Shown here in pieces: positions 11,964 through 21,412 of a stretch of DNA of 64,000 nucleotides (the first letter of the stretch is position 1; each line of letters opens with the position of its first letter). The notes beneath the pieces are model-generated. The model did not search any database and was not told the DNA's origin. It saw only the letters and a program-made list of their open reading frames with translations. The translations under genes were made by a program, and so were the position numbers. The stretch lies in assembly GCA_032622095.1 (NCBI GenBank), contig CP136067.1, positions 51,869,899-51,933,898 on the forward strand. The letters are read 5' to 3'. This DNA comes from Siphonodentalium dalli. Taxonomy: Eukaryota > Mollusca > Scaphopoda > Gadilida > Siphonodentaliidae.

Positions 11964-12431
11964 GTACATTTCAAACGTGTTTTCAGAGAGGGTGAAACAT
12001 GGTATTACGTCATGTTCTCTTATATATTAATTAAAATGTGTGAAATTTAAATTGTCGCGTCTGCTACAATTTTGTCGGGTGACTGGGATTTCTCCACCAA
12101 ACTAAAATATAAACTATAGTCGGCATCTCTATGATGTACCCGATTATGACACCTTGACCCTAAACAATACCTGCCGGGTGAACGGGAAGACTCCATATAC
12201 CCCCCCCCCCCCATCTTGCCTTTTGTTTTACTTATCCCTTTTTTACTAAATACTCACTGATGACAAGATACAAGATGTTTATTGCAAAACACCCCAATTC
12301 AGTTGCACAATGGTAATACTGGTGAATAAATACATTAAATTACATGAAAATACATTACATTAATATATAACTATTTTTATCACATAATTTGGCCATAAAA
12401 GCAGTTTCATAATTATCGGTAATAGACACGT
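11964..12431. other. Non-coding, C homopolymer
   Basis: AT-rich sequence with a C run at about 12201-12212. No gene or element border recognised. Confidence 0.35.
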
Positions 12432-12435
12432 TTAA

Positions 12436-12915
12436 AGGTACTCAATCCGATAAAACTCCTCTCAATTACTATTTCAATGGCTTCGGGGGTCAAAAATATT
12501 TGATTCGAGTCGAGGAAGTCACCCATCAAAGCTCAGATTTGTTATATATCGATTTTAGAAATCTATTATTTTTCATTATCGGGAATTCTTTCTGGACCAG
12601 AAGATAGTACAAAATTCGTTATTATTACCCACTTGATTATAGGGTTATCCATCCTTGTCTGTTTGAATAGAATTTTGGCGTAAAATCTCGACCATGTTAC
12701 CAAATTGACGGCAGTTATAAGTACTCATCTCGAGAACATAAGAATTTTCAAAAATCAATATCTAATGACTCTGAGCTTTGTTTGATGGGTTCCTCGACTC
12801 GAATCAAATATTTTTTACCCCCAAAGCCAAAGAAATAGTAATATAGGACCCTCTGATAGGATTGTTGTTGTTGGAATCTGTTGAGATGGGGACCCTCTTT
12901 ACGGGTTGAGTACCT
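12436..12915. mobile_element. 480-bp MITE (family 2), copy a
   Basis: TTAA on both sides. The inverted ends read AGGTACTCAATCCG and CGGGTTGAGTACCT. Internal parts are also inverted (TTCGGGGGTCAAAAATATTT against AAATATTTTTTACCCCCAAA). Related copies start at 33728, 33900, 37990 and 63172. Non-coding. Confidence 0.7.
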
Positions 12916-13040
12916 TTAATATCAGCGCGTGCGATGACGTCACGGCGTTCTTCAAATAACTTGCGATCGCTGTAGTTTATGATAGTTGTTTTCGATGAAT
13001 ATTTCGCGTTGCTTCGGGTTTATTTGGTCATGTGATAAAA

Positions 13041-13190
13041 GGTATCTCACACTCGTCCTATTTTATACGTAATTTATCAACCTCGTCCTCTAAATTCTAT
13101 TTGAGCCTCGGTAAACCTCGGCTCAAATCGAATTTAGTGAACTCGGTTGATAAATTCCGTATAAAATAGAAACTCATGTGAGATCCTCTA
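13041..13190. repeat. Imperfect foldback
   Basis: ATCTCACACTCGTCCTATTT at 13042 is complementary to AAATAGAAACTCATGTGAGA near 13165, with further pairing inward (TTGAGCCTCGG with CTCGGCTCAA). It is a dispersed hairpin element with no coding content. Confidence 0.5.
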
Positions 13191-13459
13191 TTTCTCACAT
13201 TACTGCTCATTGTGCATAAAAATTTATCTAAATCTGAAAGATCTAAAAACTCAGGAAGAGCATTGGCTAACTGTGTAAAATATTGTTCACGTAAATTTAG
13301 AGTCATATTTCATAACAAAATGGTATTCATGTTCAACCTGATTATTTGAGCACCGCGTACTAGTTCCATCTTTGACTGGTAATTGAATGCTGTTTGTGCC
13401 TTCCTCTCTCTATTTCGAGATTATATATATATTCCGAGATTATATATATATACCGTTAA

Positions 13460-13953
13460 AGGTACGGTTGGCCTTGGCGGTGGGTATCCTGTGAAAATAT
13501 TTCCACCCGTCAAAAACCGCCACAAACAGAAAGAACAACAAAATGTAGACAGACTTTGTCCGTATACAAATAAGAAATATCGCATAAACAGTATGTTATT
13601 GTCATATTTTTTACCATTGTTATGTAAACAAAAGCATAAAAAGTTACTTTTCTGGTGTTTGTTTATATTATGATGGTAAACATAAAGAGCGTTCTTTGTG
13701 GGTGAATTCCTGATATGGAACGAATAAAGAGCGTTTATGCCATTTGTGTGTGATTAGCCAGCAGCATTGTGTTGTCTTCTGTAACACAATCAGGCTCTTG
13801 CTTAGGTAAAATATAGTAAATATTTATGACAACATGCTGTTTACGCGATGGTCATGGTATATATGAACGAAACTGTATGCGTTTTAATGTTTTTCTGTTT
13901 ACAGTGATTGGAACAAATATGAATATTTTCGACAACTAAGGCCTCACGTGCCT
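13460..13953 (+). mobile_element. 494-bp MITE (family 1), copy b
   Basis: TTAA at 13456-13459 and 13954-13957; ends AGGTACGGTTGGCC and GGCCTCACGTGCCT. Nearly identical to copy c at 31977-32470 on the other side of the Polinton and to inverted copy a. Two AAAGAGCG motifs lie at 13684 and 13726. The short ORF across it is chance. Confidence 0.75.
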
Positions 13954-14267
13954 TTAATCTGGTAAAACTCAACCTTGCTTCGGCTGATTTACACTCCAGT
14001 AGATATGGTTCTAATTTATACTTAATCTTGAAAAGCTGTACATACGTAATTTGTTACCGGCTGATGATTGCTCGTCATCGAACATAGCATCACCAAAGCG
14101 TTCAATTTGTTCATGCAGTCTCCAGCTTTTTCAATAGCTCTTTCACTTGAAATTCTTTCGATTTATCTGTGTTTGAAATGTCTATATATCTCGCAATTTA
14201 GTAATAAAGATTTCCAACCCGGCGTAGAAGTAATCGCTTGATATTCAACATAGCAATCATTACCATG

Positions 14268-14466
14268 CAGGTTCAGATAATAAGCTAGTTCAACAAACCA
14301 TGTACGTTAATACTTACGTTAATAACGTAAATGAACAAACGACCATGCATAGTTTGTTGAACTTATTATCTGAACATTTCCCACCAATTAATAAGAACCT
14401 TCGGCAATTGTATTTTTTTTTCTGTCGTCTGCTCATTTTCCCTGAAAACCCCTCCAAATGAATAAT
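14268..14466. repeat. Inverted repeat at the Polinton left flank
   Basis: GTTCAGATAATAAGCTAGTT at 14270 faces AACTTATTATCTGAAC at 14359. The sequence from here to the Polinton insertion point resembles 43539-43680 in the tandem unit, which runs on without the Polinton. So the Polinton landed in a copy of this repeat. Confidence 0.55.
14461..14466. repeat. Target site duplication, left
   Basis: AATAAT immediately before the AGAAGAATAG terminus of the element. The same hexamer stands at 30504-30509 after the right terminus. A 6-bp duplication is the length expected for Maverick/Polinton integrases. Confidence 0.9.
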
Positions 14467-15350
14467 AGAAGAATAGCTGGCTCGTTAGCCTCACATCTAA
14501 AAATAGAATCTTTGGGGTCTAAAATTGGTTGTACTAAAATATTCCCAAAATATCAAAAACCCAAAAATTATTTTTCCAAATAAAATTTCAAAACTTCCAA
14601 AATTTATTTTTTCCAAAAAATTTAAAAACTTCCAAAAAATTTCAAAACCCTAAAATTTCCAAACTTCCAAATTATCAAAACCCTCAAAATTATTTCTCTA
14701 AAAAAAGTTTAAATAAAAAAATTTATAACGAGTTTTCGGTTTCTGATAAACTCGATATTAAAAAATGTCGAATGTTAAATTATTTGCGTGTAATATCTTT
14801 CGTTATTTTTTGTTCAAATATTTTTCATGAATTTATTAATCGATGTTTAGAAATAGCTTTATTGGACATTGTGACCATCGATATGAATGCATACATTCCA
14901 GTGTTTTATCGGACGCAGTTCATATAATTGTCATACCTGAAAATACACACTATTACTTTTACATAAATAATAAAGAGCGTTTATTCTTTACACTCTCTCT
15001 ATCCCATATGACAGGTGTGTATTATCGTGAATTATTGGAAGTATTGAGACTAACGGTCGAAAATTGTAATGTGAAATTAGAACCCTCCAGAATGAATTGT
15101 TCGCTGTACACGCAATCACACGCGACATTGATGGTAACAATGTCGTGTGTCACACCTTTGCTTTACCAAATGAATTATATTATTTCCCCACAACATTACG
15201 TAATAACCCCTTATCATTCCATTCACACTTACGATCATATACCGAAACTACAGGTAGCACCGATGATGTAACATTATATCACTGCTATTGTGCCAATGAT
15301 AGGTTCAGACATGTTCCATGTTTAGAAAAATAGATAATCTGCAGGTGTTC
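14467..15350 (+). repeat. Left terminal inverted repeat of the Polinton
   Basis: 884 bp, matching the reverse complement of 29353-30503. Starts AGAAGAATAGCTGGCTCG and ends GCAGGTGTTC. From about 14533 to 14707 the plus strand has no G and consists of degenerate AAAACTTCCAAAAT units. An AAAGAGCG motif lies at 14972. Compared with the right copy it lacks about 177 bp (after TATTTCCCC) and about 60-90 bp further out, so the two ends are not identical. Confidence 0.9.
14843..15333 (+). pseudogene. Terminal-repeat ORF, two overlapping frames
   Basis: An open frame of 142 codons starts at 14843, ending at 15271. A second frame is open from about 15097 to 15333 and has the more protein-like C-terminal half (FALPNELYYFPTT; CYCANDRF). 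The first frame looks protein-like at its start (HIIVIPENTHYYFYINN). This suggests one ancestral gene with a frame change near 15095. The corresponding right-repeat sequence has extra segments and stops, so it is broken there. No family recognised. Confidence 0.35.
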
Positions 15351-15609
15351 ACTTGACAAGAAATTTTGTACACTCAATCACAGACCAACGTGATAATACC
15401 AGCCCACACCTAACCCCCAACATCCACCAAACACATTCACATCACTTACCAAAACCAATGATGTTATAAGAACTGTAGGTTTTTATAATATTATAGCTTG
15501 CAGTGACATCCTGGTAATTCATTTACAACAGCCATAACAAATGTTTACTTATCATGTATATAAGAACTGTATAGCTCCTAATAAATAGGACACAGTGAAC
15601 ACAAAAAAA
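15351..15609 (+). promoter_or_regulatory. Promoter region of the plus-strand cluster
   Basis: TATATAAG at 15557-15564 lies 45 nt before the ATPase ATG. The phrase ATAAGAACTGTA occurs here and again at 15466, 92 bp upstream. Promoter function is inferred from the TATA box and location. Confidence 0.45.
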
Positions 15610-16276
15610 ATGGGTCCAATTAACCATAGCTCCATACCATTTGAACCTTGTTCTAGTATTTGCATCACCGGACCAACTGGTTCTGGTAAGACGAGATGGG
15701 TCTACAGATTCCTGCAAAATCTTAATGGAATGTATTCTAGAGATCCACCTAAGAAAATAATGTACTGTTACGGTATTTATCAAAATTTCTATGATGAAAT
15801 TGAATCATCAATCGAAAATTTGGTCATGCATCAAGGATTACCTACCCAAACAGAAATCGAAGAATTTGCTGACGGTAAACATAATATGTTAATATTAGAC
15901 GACTTGATGCATCGCATTATTGACCAAAAAGAGATTGAAACACTATTTACGCAGCAAACTCATCATCGCTGTCTTTCGGTGCTGTTTATTTCACAAAATT
16001 TATACGCACAAGGCAAGGCTGCGAGAACTATAGCCTTAAACACAGGATATCTAATTTTATTCAAAAATTTGAGGGATGGATCACAAATTTCCACATTGGG
16101 TAGACAATTGTATCCCGGTAAATCTAAAGTACTCATTGAGGCATACAAGGATTGTATGAAGAAACCATTTGCGTATCTTATAATAGATATGTCCCCCTCA
16201 CACTGAGGATAAATACAGGCTACGAACAGACGTGTTTCCCAACCAAGACCCTATAATTTACGTACCTACTACGTAA
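15610..16276 (+). pseudogene. Polinton packaging ATPase (FtsK/HerA type), one frame change
   Basis: ATP-driven DNA packaging motor of the A32/FtsK-HerA clade that would load the genome into capsids. Walker A GPTGSGKT is at residues 21-28. Walker B MLILDD is near residues 93-98, and SVLFISQ (sensor-like) follows. The ATG at 15610 (MGPINHSS) is the start; upstream GTG at 15595 is not needed. The first frame stops at 16204-16206 right after a five-C run (16193-16197). The +1 frame continues with the expected family C-terminus to a TAA at 16274-16276, so the change lies between 16187 and 16206. This is an extra base, an assembly homopolymer error, or +1 recoding. First gene of the plus cluster. 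Confidence 0.9.
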
Positions 16277-16316
16277 TAAGAAGGGGACAGTATCGGAGCT
16301 GAGTCGCGACGATAAA

Positions 16317-16640
16317 ATGAGTCGATTATTACGTAATGAGTTGAATTTTGTCAGACTATTGACATCAACCCAATCAAGATCTCAACGAAACGCATTATTG
16401 ACATCGATAACTAATAATCAGTTGAAAGTTCTGGTTGAAATTACGATCAATTTACTACATGATAGTTTAACAGTTACAGTTCAACAAAAAGCTAAATTAC
16501 GGCGATATAAATCATTTTATATATTCTTGAGTGATAAATCTGTGAGTTTGTTGAGGAAAAGAAAAAGTGTGAATAATCACTCAACCGCCATTACTTTGAT
16601 GTTGAACATCGTTGAACCTAAATTGAAACAGTTTTTGTGA
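16317..16640 (+). CDS. Small basic Polinton protein (conserved, function unknown)
   Basis: 107 residues, highly basic and helical. The pattern RNALLTSITNNQLKVLVEIT followed by LTVTVQQKAKLRRYKSFY and a hydrophobic C-terminus matches a small protein found beside capsid genes in many animal Polintons/adintoviruses. I know the pattern but no proven role; an adenovirus core-protein-like DNA-condensing role has been suggested for such proteins. Its stop TGA shares its last base with the ATG of the next gene (TGATG at 16638-16642). Confidence 0.65.
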   Translation: MSRLLRNELNFVRLLTSTQSRSQRNALLTSITNNQLKVLVEITINLLHDSLTVTVQQKAKLRRYKSFYIFLSDKSVSLLRKRKSVNNHSTAITLMLNIVEPKLKQFL

Positions 16641-17008
16641 TGGAGTCTGTGAAGAAAACTGTTTTGATCCCGTATGAAAGATATATGAGGTACACTGAAA
16701 AAAGTGAACACAAAAAAGTTTCATCGGAGTCTAACATTGAACACAGCGACATCTCGGCAAACAATAGTAGCCCTTCCGATGAAATGGATAAAGAAATGGA
16801 CCCGATGAATAATCAGATTGTTAATACAGTTCAAACGACTGAACCTCAGGATGCAATCCAAAAATCAGAAGTTAACACATCGAAAAAGACACGTACCAAG
16901 CAAAGAAAAAAGAAAATAAGAGGGGTTAAGCGTGAAATATCTAGACCTCCTGGTATAATCGCCGGTAAGCTGACCAAGATAAAGAAGAAACGTTGGCTAT
17001 CACTGTGA
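16640..17008 (+). CDS. Polinton basic protein with VLIPYERY motif
   Basis: 122 residues. The start is the ATG at 16640, which overlaps the previous stop. The N-terminal motif VLIPYERYMRY is typical of a Polinton virion-associated protein family. The middle is acidic and Ser/Asn-rich, and the C-terminal third is very basic (KKTRTKQRKKKIRG) with a closing RWLSL. Likely structural or DNA-binding; function not established. Followed after 5 nt by the integrase ATG. Confidence 0.6.
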   Translation: MESVKKTVLIPYERYMRYTEKSEHKKVSSESNIEHSDISANNSSPSDEMDKEMDPMNNQIVNTVQTTEPQDAIQKSEVNTSKKTRTKQRKKKIRGVKREISRPPGIIAGKLTKIKKKRWLSL

Positions 17009-17013
17009 ACAAT

Positions 17014-18123
17014 ATGGCCGATTGGAAAGATTATTTGAGTTCAATTTATTTTAATCCGGGTCACCCCGCATCGTACTCAGGAGCTACAAAGTTGCATCAG
17101 ACTGTAAAATCTGAAAATAAGCACAACATTTCCAAGCGCGAGATTGTGACGTGGCTACAAAATCATGAAAGTTATTCCCTGACAAAAAGTGTTAGACGAA
17201 AATTCCCGAGGTCTCGTGTTATTGTAAACGCTTCTGACAGTCAATGGGATGGAGACCTCATGGATATGAATGATGTTTCCAAAGACAACGACAATTACAC
17301 CTACGTGTTAGTAATGATTGACATTTTTTCTAGGAAGTTATGGTGTGAAGCTATAAAGAGGAAAACTGCAATTAATGTGATCAATGCTATGAAACATATA
17401 TTTGAAGGTGGAAGAACCCCGCGCGTCCTCCGAACGGATCGCGGTTCGGAGTTCACAAACAAACGGGTCAAAAGTTACCTAAAGGGTCTTCATATATCTC
17501 AAATTTTTACTCAAAACGAAATGAAAGCCAATTATTCGGAACGGGTCATAAAAACTATAAAGCAGAAGATTTCGCGTTATATGATAAAGCATAATAATGC
17601 TAGATATATCGACATTCTACAAGATATTGTGAAAAGTTATAACCATACAATACATCGTTCGTTAGGCACCACCCCTGACTCCATAACTGTTGAGAATGAA
17701 GATGAGTCTCGTCTCGATCAGTGGTTAATAAGACAGAAGGGAGGTGTTAAAAGTAAATTGAAGAAAAAGTTCAAATACAATGTAAATGATATCGTTAGAA
17801 TATCACACACCAAAACAGTTTTTGACCGAGAATATTCTCAGAAATGGACTGGAGAGTTGTTCAAAGTGACTAAGAGGTTTTACAGGCAGAACATACCCTT
17901 GTATACATTGACAGATTTCTTGGATGAAAACATTGAGGGTGCTTTCTACGAGTCAGAACTTCAAGGGGTGCGCGTTGATGACGAAACAGTTTACAGAATA
18001 GATAAAATTGTCAAAAAGAGGAAACGAAAGGGTCAAACTGAAGTCCTGGTGCACTGGCATTCATGGCCTGACAAATTTAATTCATGGATTTTAGAGTCTG
18101 ATGTCGACAGATATCAAAATTAA
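17014..18123 (+). CDS. Polinton integrase, RVE fold with chromodomain
   Basis: 369 residues; joins element ends to target DNA. N-terminal zinc-region-like part (YFNPGHPASYSGATKLHQ), then the catalytic core with Asp81 (DLMDM), Asp142 (RTDRGSEF) and Glu176 (NYSERVIKTIK). Asp142 and Glu176 are separated by 33 residues, two fewer than the usual 35. An SH3-like region follows, and a C-terminal chromodomain from about residue 320 (YRIDKIVKKRKRKGQ; HWHSWPDKFNSWI) that may steer integration to modified histones. The start is ATG 17014; the frame is open a few codons upstream without an ATG. Frame intact. The 6-bp target duplication is the product expected of this enzyme. Confidence 0.93.
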   Translation: MADWKDYLSSIYFNPGHPASYSGATKLHQTVKSENKHNISKREIVTWLQNHESYSLTKSVRRKFPRSRVIVNASDSQWDGDLMDMNDVSKDNDNYTYVLVMIDIFSRKLWCEAIKRKTAINVINAMKHIFEGGRTPRVLRTDRGSEFTNKRVKSYLKGLHISQIFTQNEMKANYSERVIKTIKQKISRYMIKHNNARYIDILQDIVKSYNHTIHRSLGTTPDSITVENEDESRLDQWLIRQKGGVKSKLKKKFKYNVNDIVRISHTKTVFDREYSQKWTGELFKVTKRFYRQNIPLYTLTDFLDENIEGAFYESELQGVRVDDETVYRIDKIVKKRKRKGQTEVLVHWHSWPDKFNSWILESDVDRYQN

Positions 18124-18162
18124 TAAGAGCAAGCTATCCGAGGGGAGGAAACCATTACAATC

Positions 18163-18603
18163 ATGAATAATAGAACAGATACCTTGACGAATATGTTTCA
18201 AACAGAACGCGGTCGTCTACATATGAATCTCCTTAAATGGATAGGAATTACGATTATGGTAATAACTCTGTCACTATCGGTTATAATAGTTCCAAAGAAG
18301 ATACCACGTCAGACGGGGGACTATGAATTACGGCATACGAACGAGTCACGCCCCCATGATTACGAACAACACCCCTGTGGGTTCGTGAAAAAGTGGACAA
18401 TACGATCAAACATTACTGTTACATTATGTAATAATCAAGGGCGCATTTATACACGCATTAGGCGAGTTGTGAATAACACTCCCGCGATTATAAGTATTCC
18501 GTATAACCAGTGGTCTGCCTTCAAGTATATATTCAGTGATGTTGATAAAACTATAAGAGAAGAGATGAACATTGATTCTCATTTGAAACAAAATAGAAAC
18601 TAG
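18163..18603 (+). CDS. Membrane-anchored PC4-like protein
   Basis: 146 residues. One hydrophobic segment at about residues 25-46 (LLKWIGITIMVITLSLSVII) is followed by a Lys-Lys stop, so a single-pass membrane anchor is likely. The C-terminal part (about residues 75-142) follows the order of the PC4/p15 single-strand-DNA-binding domain: ITVTLCNNQGRIYTRIRR, then ISIPYNQWSAFKYI, then DVDKTIREEM. PC4 domains bind ssDNA and promoters and act as dimers. A membrane anchor on such a domain is odd; a virion core or internal-membrane role is conceivable. It sits between integrase and penton genes, with 4 nt to the next ATG. PC4 relation is my alignment by eye. Confidence 0.6.
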   Translation: MNNRTDTLTNMFQTERGRLHMNLLKWIGITIMVITLSLSVIIVPKKIPRQTGDYELRHTNESRPHDYEQHPCGFVKKWTIRSNITVTLCNNQGRIYTRIRRVVNNTPAIISIPYNQWSAFKYIFSDVDKTIREEMNIDSHLKQNRN

Positions 18604-18607
18604 TCAT

Positions 18608-19048
18608 ATGGATAATTATTATCTGTACCTGACTAGCGACGATTCCATAGATAAATATCCAGATAATCGTCCTCTCGACTTCACAATAGAGTTACCTGGT
18701 GTATTAATATTGGAAGGGGCGTGGTTATGTTGTTTGAAAGACATAAACATAACTGACCATATAGACACGGATTTATTATATATTTGTTCGGACATATGTG
18801 GAGAATCAATAGCCTGCGACACATCATACCCCATCCTCCGGGTTATAAAGAGAGACACACGTGATACGAGTCATTGGCGGAGTTTTGAGGACTCATTCTA
18901 CATAAACGTAAGACAGGATAAACTTCAGCGTCTCAGGATTTTTATAAGAGGCGATAAACTTTCTAAAATAAATGCAGAAAAAAGAGTGACCTGTACACTA
19001 CATCTGAAGAAGAAACATGTCGATCACGTATATTCCAGCCGATATTGA
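18608..19048 (+). CDS. Penton-like minor capsid protein
   Basis: 146 residues of the Polinton minor capsid (penton) family, which forms the five-fold vertices as a single jelly roll. Hallmarks are the opening YYLYLTSDDSIDKYPDNRP, the following LPGVLILEGAWLCCLKDI, YICSDICGES in the middle and VTCTLHLKKK near the end. Length is on the short side for the family. It overlaps the next gene by 32 nt in another frame. Frame intact. Confidence 0.75.
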   Translation: MDNYYLYLTSDDSIDKYPDNRPLDFTIELPGVLILEGAWLCCLKDINITDHIDTDLLYICSDICGESIACDTSYPILRVIKRDTRDTSHWRSFEDSFYINVRQDKLQRLRIFIRGDKLSKINAEKRVTCTLHLKKKHVDHVYSSRY

Positions 19049-19352
19049 AATGTGGCGAAAACATTTCAGGAACATGATTAATGGGAAGTTAACGCCAGAT
19101 AATGAGGGTCGCTACTTTATTGACAAAACTCAAAATAGCGATAGTGAAGAAGAAGAAGACGTTCTAAAACCACATATTAACGTAGTGATACCCATAGCGC
19201 AAGCGATTGAAATGGCCAAAGCAGAAGTTGCAGAAAATAAGTTGACACAAGCACGTAAGACGTCAAAAAAAAACAATAAGAGGGTGTTACCTAACGATTT
19301 GGCTCATAACCCTAAGAAAGTGAAAACCAGCACCTGGTGGGATAAACCATGA
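19017..19352 (+). CDS. Small Polinton protein between penton and major capsid
   Basis: 111 residues. The N-terminus (YIPADIEMWRKHFRNMINGK) is a pattern seen in Polinton proteins at this position. An acidic patch (SDSEEEED) and a basic C-terminus (KKNNKRVLPNDL; NPKKVKTSTWW) follow. Probably virion-associated; no known activity. Its stop overlaps the capsid ATG as ATGA at 19349-19352. Confidence 0.55.
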   Translation: MSITYIPADIEMWRKHFRNMINGKLTPDNEGRYFIDKTQNSDSEEEEDVLKPHINVVIPIAQAIEMAKAEVAENKLTQARKTSKKNNKRVLPNDLAHNPKKVKTSTWWDKP

Positions 19353-20612
19353 ATGAATACAGAGAGTACCATACCTCTAAATTGGCATTATTTGAATCGC
19401 CCCCGGTTGACAGCGGAATACAAGCGACAGAATGGATAAACTACAGACCCGTGAATCAGCTGACAGACACTGCAGCTTTAGAGTTCAATATTCCCGCCAT
19501 GGCCACAACCTACATGGACCTCAAACGGACATTGCTACTTCTCAAACTCAAAATAACCAAGCAAGATGGTTCGGCTCTAACCGTTAATGACGATGTGGGT
19601 CTGATAAATGCACCCCTACATTCAATATTTTCGCAGGTCGATTTGAATATACAGCAAGTTCCCGTGAGTCAAGTCGGTCCGAATTATCCATACAAAGCAT
19701 ATTTCGATGTACTCTTAGAAACTGAACGTAAGGAACAGCTACATGGACAAGCGTTCGAAAAGGACACGGCAGGTGGTATGGACCTGGCAGATTCGAAAAG
19801 CGGGAACTCTGGCCTGTATTACAGGTCCAAAACAACCCGTACTAGTCAAATAATGGATATTATGGGATCAATTCAGCTTGACTTCTTCCAACAGGACAAA
19901 TTACTACTAAATGGTCTCCCGCTCACGTTAAAATTCTGGCAGACGAGAGATGTTTTTAGACTGATGTATGCGGGAACCACTGAGACATACAAGTTGAAAA
20001 TACAGGAAGCTAATTTGAGACTAGCCACTGTGAAAGTTAACCCCGGTGTATTACTCAGTCATACTGAGTCACTCAAGAAAAAGAACGCGTGTTATCCTTT
20101 TTCAAAATCTATCATAAAGACGTATACAGTGTCAAAAGGTGCATTCAGTTTGGGAGAAGATAATCTATTTCAAGGAAACGTACCCAGTAGCTGTATTATT
20201 GGCTTAGTATCATCAAAGGCTGAAAGCGGTTCACGCGATAAGAACCCGTTCAACTTTGCGACTTTTGGATGCAACTTCGTCGGATTTTACGTCAACGGGC
20301 AGTCTATGCCCGCCCAAGCACTCCAACCGAACTTTACCAGTAAGGAATATGTAGAAGCTTACAATACGATAATAAAAGATGCGAAACGAAAAGCCGTTCA
20401 TATTACTTATGAGGATTATGCGAAAGGTTATTGCATATATCGGATAAACCCCGCAAGGAATTAATCACCACAGGGTCATACCACACAAAGGTCACACACG
20501 CCTCGAGATTAAATTCTCATCGGCTTTGAAAGACAATTGTACTGTAATCGTATACGCAAAATTTCCTGCCGTTCTCAAAGTTGACGAGAGTCGTAAAGTT
20601 TGCATTGAATAA
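19349..20612 (+). pseudogene. Major capsid protein (double jelly roll), one frame change
   Basis: Forms the hexon-like trimers of the predicted virion. The first frame gives 371 residues, with family hallmarks ESPPVDSGIQATEWINYRP near the start and QVPVSQVGPNYPYKAY in the first jelly roll. It stops at 20462-20464. In the +1 frame the expected C-terminal strand region (VIVYAKF pattern) continues to a TAA at 20610-20612. The +1 frame has its own stop at 20445-20447, so the change falls in 20448-20464, which holds a CCCC run. The downstream TAA overlaps the protease ATG (TAATG), matching the junction style of this cluster. That supports the tail as the true gene end. Confidence 0.85.
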
Positions 20613-21058
20613 TGAATACACGCGGACTCATGAGGGCGATAAATAGTTTCACAAACCATAATGAGATAGATGTTTGTCCCATAGACAAATTACCTCTTTA
20701 TATCCAATATCCCCGGATGTATATAGTTAACACAGACGAGAGTAGCCAACCTGGACGCCACTGGATATTGATGACATTCCAGGAACATAACGTATCAGAG
20801 TTCTTCGACCCTATGGGATTAAAACCCGAGTGTTACAACGGACGATTTAAACACGTGTTGTTATTGAATGGACCTCGTTACGAGTGCAATGCTTACAGAT
20901 TACAGGGTTCTAATATGTGCGGTCCCTATTGCATATACTTTGCATTCTATAAACTGTGCGGATACAGTCTAGAAAATATAATGAGACGTTTCAGTGCCAA
21001 TAATTATATGTATAATGATTTAATTATTAAGGATTTTATGTTGAAATATATTCTGTAA
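20612..21058 (+). CDS. Adenain-like cysteine protease
   Basis: 148 residues of the adenovirus protease (C5/Ulp1-like) family that matures capsid proteins. Catalytic set visible: His50 in GRHWILM, Asp66 in FFDPMG, Gln98 in LQGSNMCGPYC and Cys103 in the same motif. Length is normal for Polinton proteases. Its ATG shares a base with the capsid stop. A polyadenylation signal AATAAA follows at 21115-21120. Frame intact. Confidence 0.92.
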   Translation: MNTRGLMRAINSFTNHNEIDVCPIDKLPLYIQYPRMYIVNTDESSQPGRHWILMTFQEHNVSEFFDPMGLKPECYNGRFKHVLLLNGPRYECNAYRLQGSNMCGPYCIYFAFYKLCGYSLENIMRRFSANNYMYNDLIIKDFMLKYIL

Positions 21059-21173
21059 ACGCTCTTCATTAGCGACAACGAGATAAACACTCTTTAAATT
21101 ATATTATGTATATAAATAAAATATTGTAAATACAATCATTTATCGTTCTTATATTATCATATGTATGACTGGG

Positions 21174-21226
<53 letters not shown>

Positions 21227-21412
21227 CTGGGTTGAGAGGGGTGGGGGTGGGGGGTCTGTGGAGAGAGTCCGGTGAGGTGGTATTAGGTCTGTTGTCAAAA
21301 CAAACAAAAAAAATCTATTGTTTTTGTTTGTTTCGTCAAAAGCCTAAAAAAACAAAGGTATGTGAGCCATCCCCCCGAATGAAAAATATAGATAATCGAG
21401 ACATATATATAT
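21059..21412. other. Intergenic region between convergent genes
   Basis: Holds an AACGCTCTTCATTA variant motif at 21058, AATAAA at 21115, an AT dinucleotide microsatellite at about 21178-21224, a G-rich segment (21236-21260), and a foldback AAACAAACAAAAA / TTTTTGTTTGTTT at about 21300-21337. The foldback could separate the two converging transcripts. Confidence 0.5.

Noticed and set aside
21178-21224. AT repeat as a replication origin
   Set aside because: A plain dinucleotide microsatellite; Polintons replicate from protein-primed ends.
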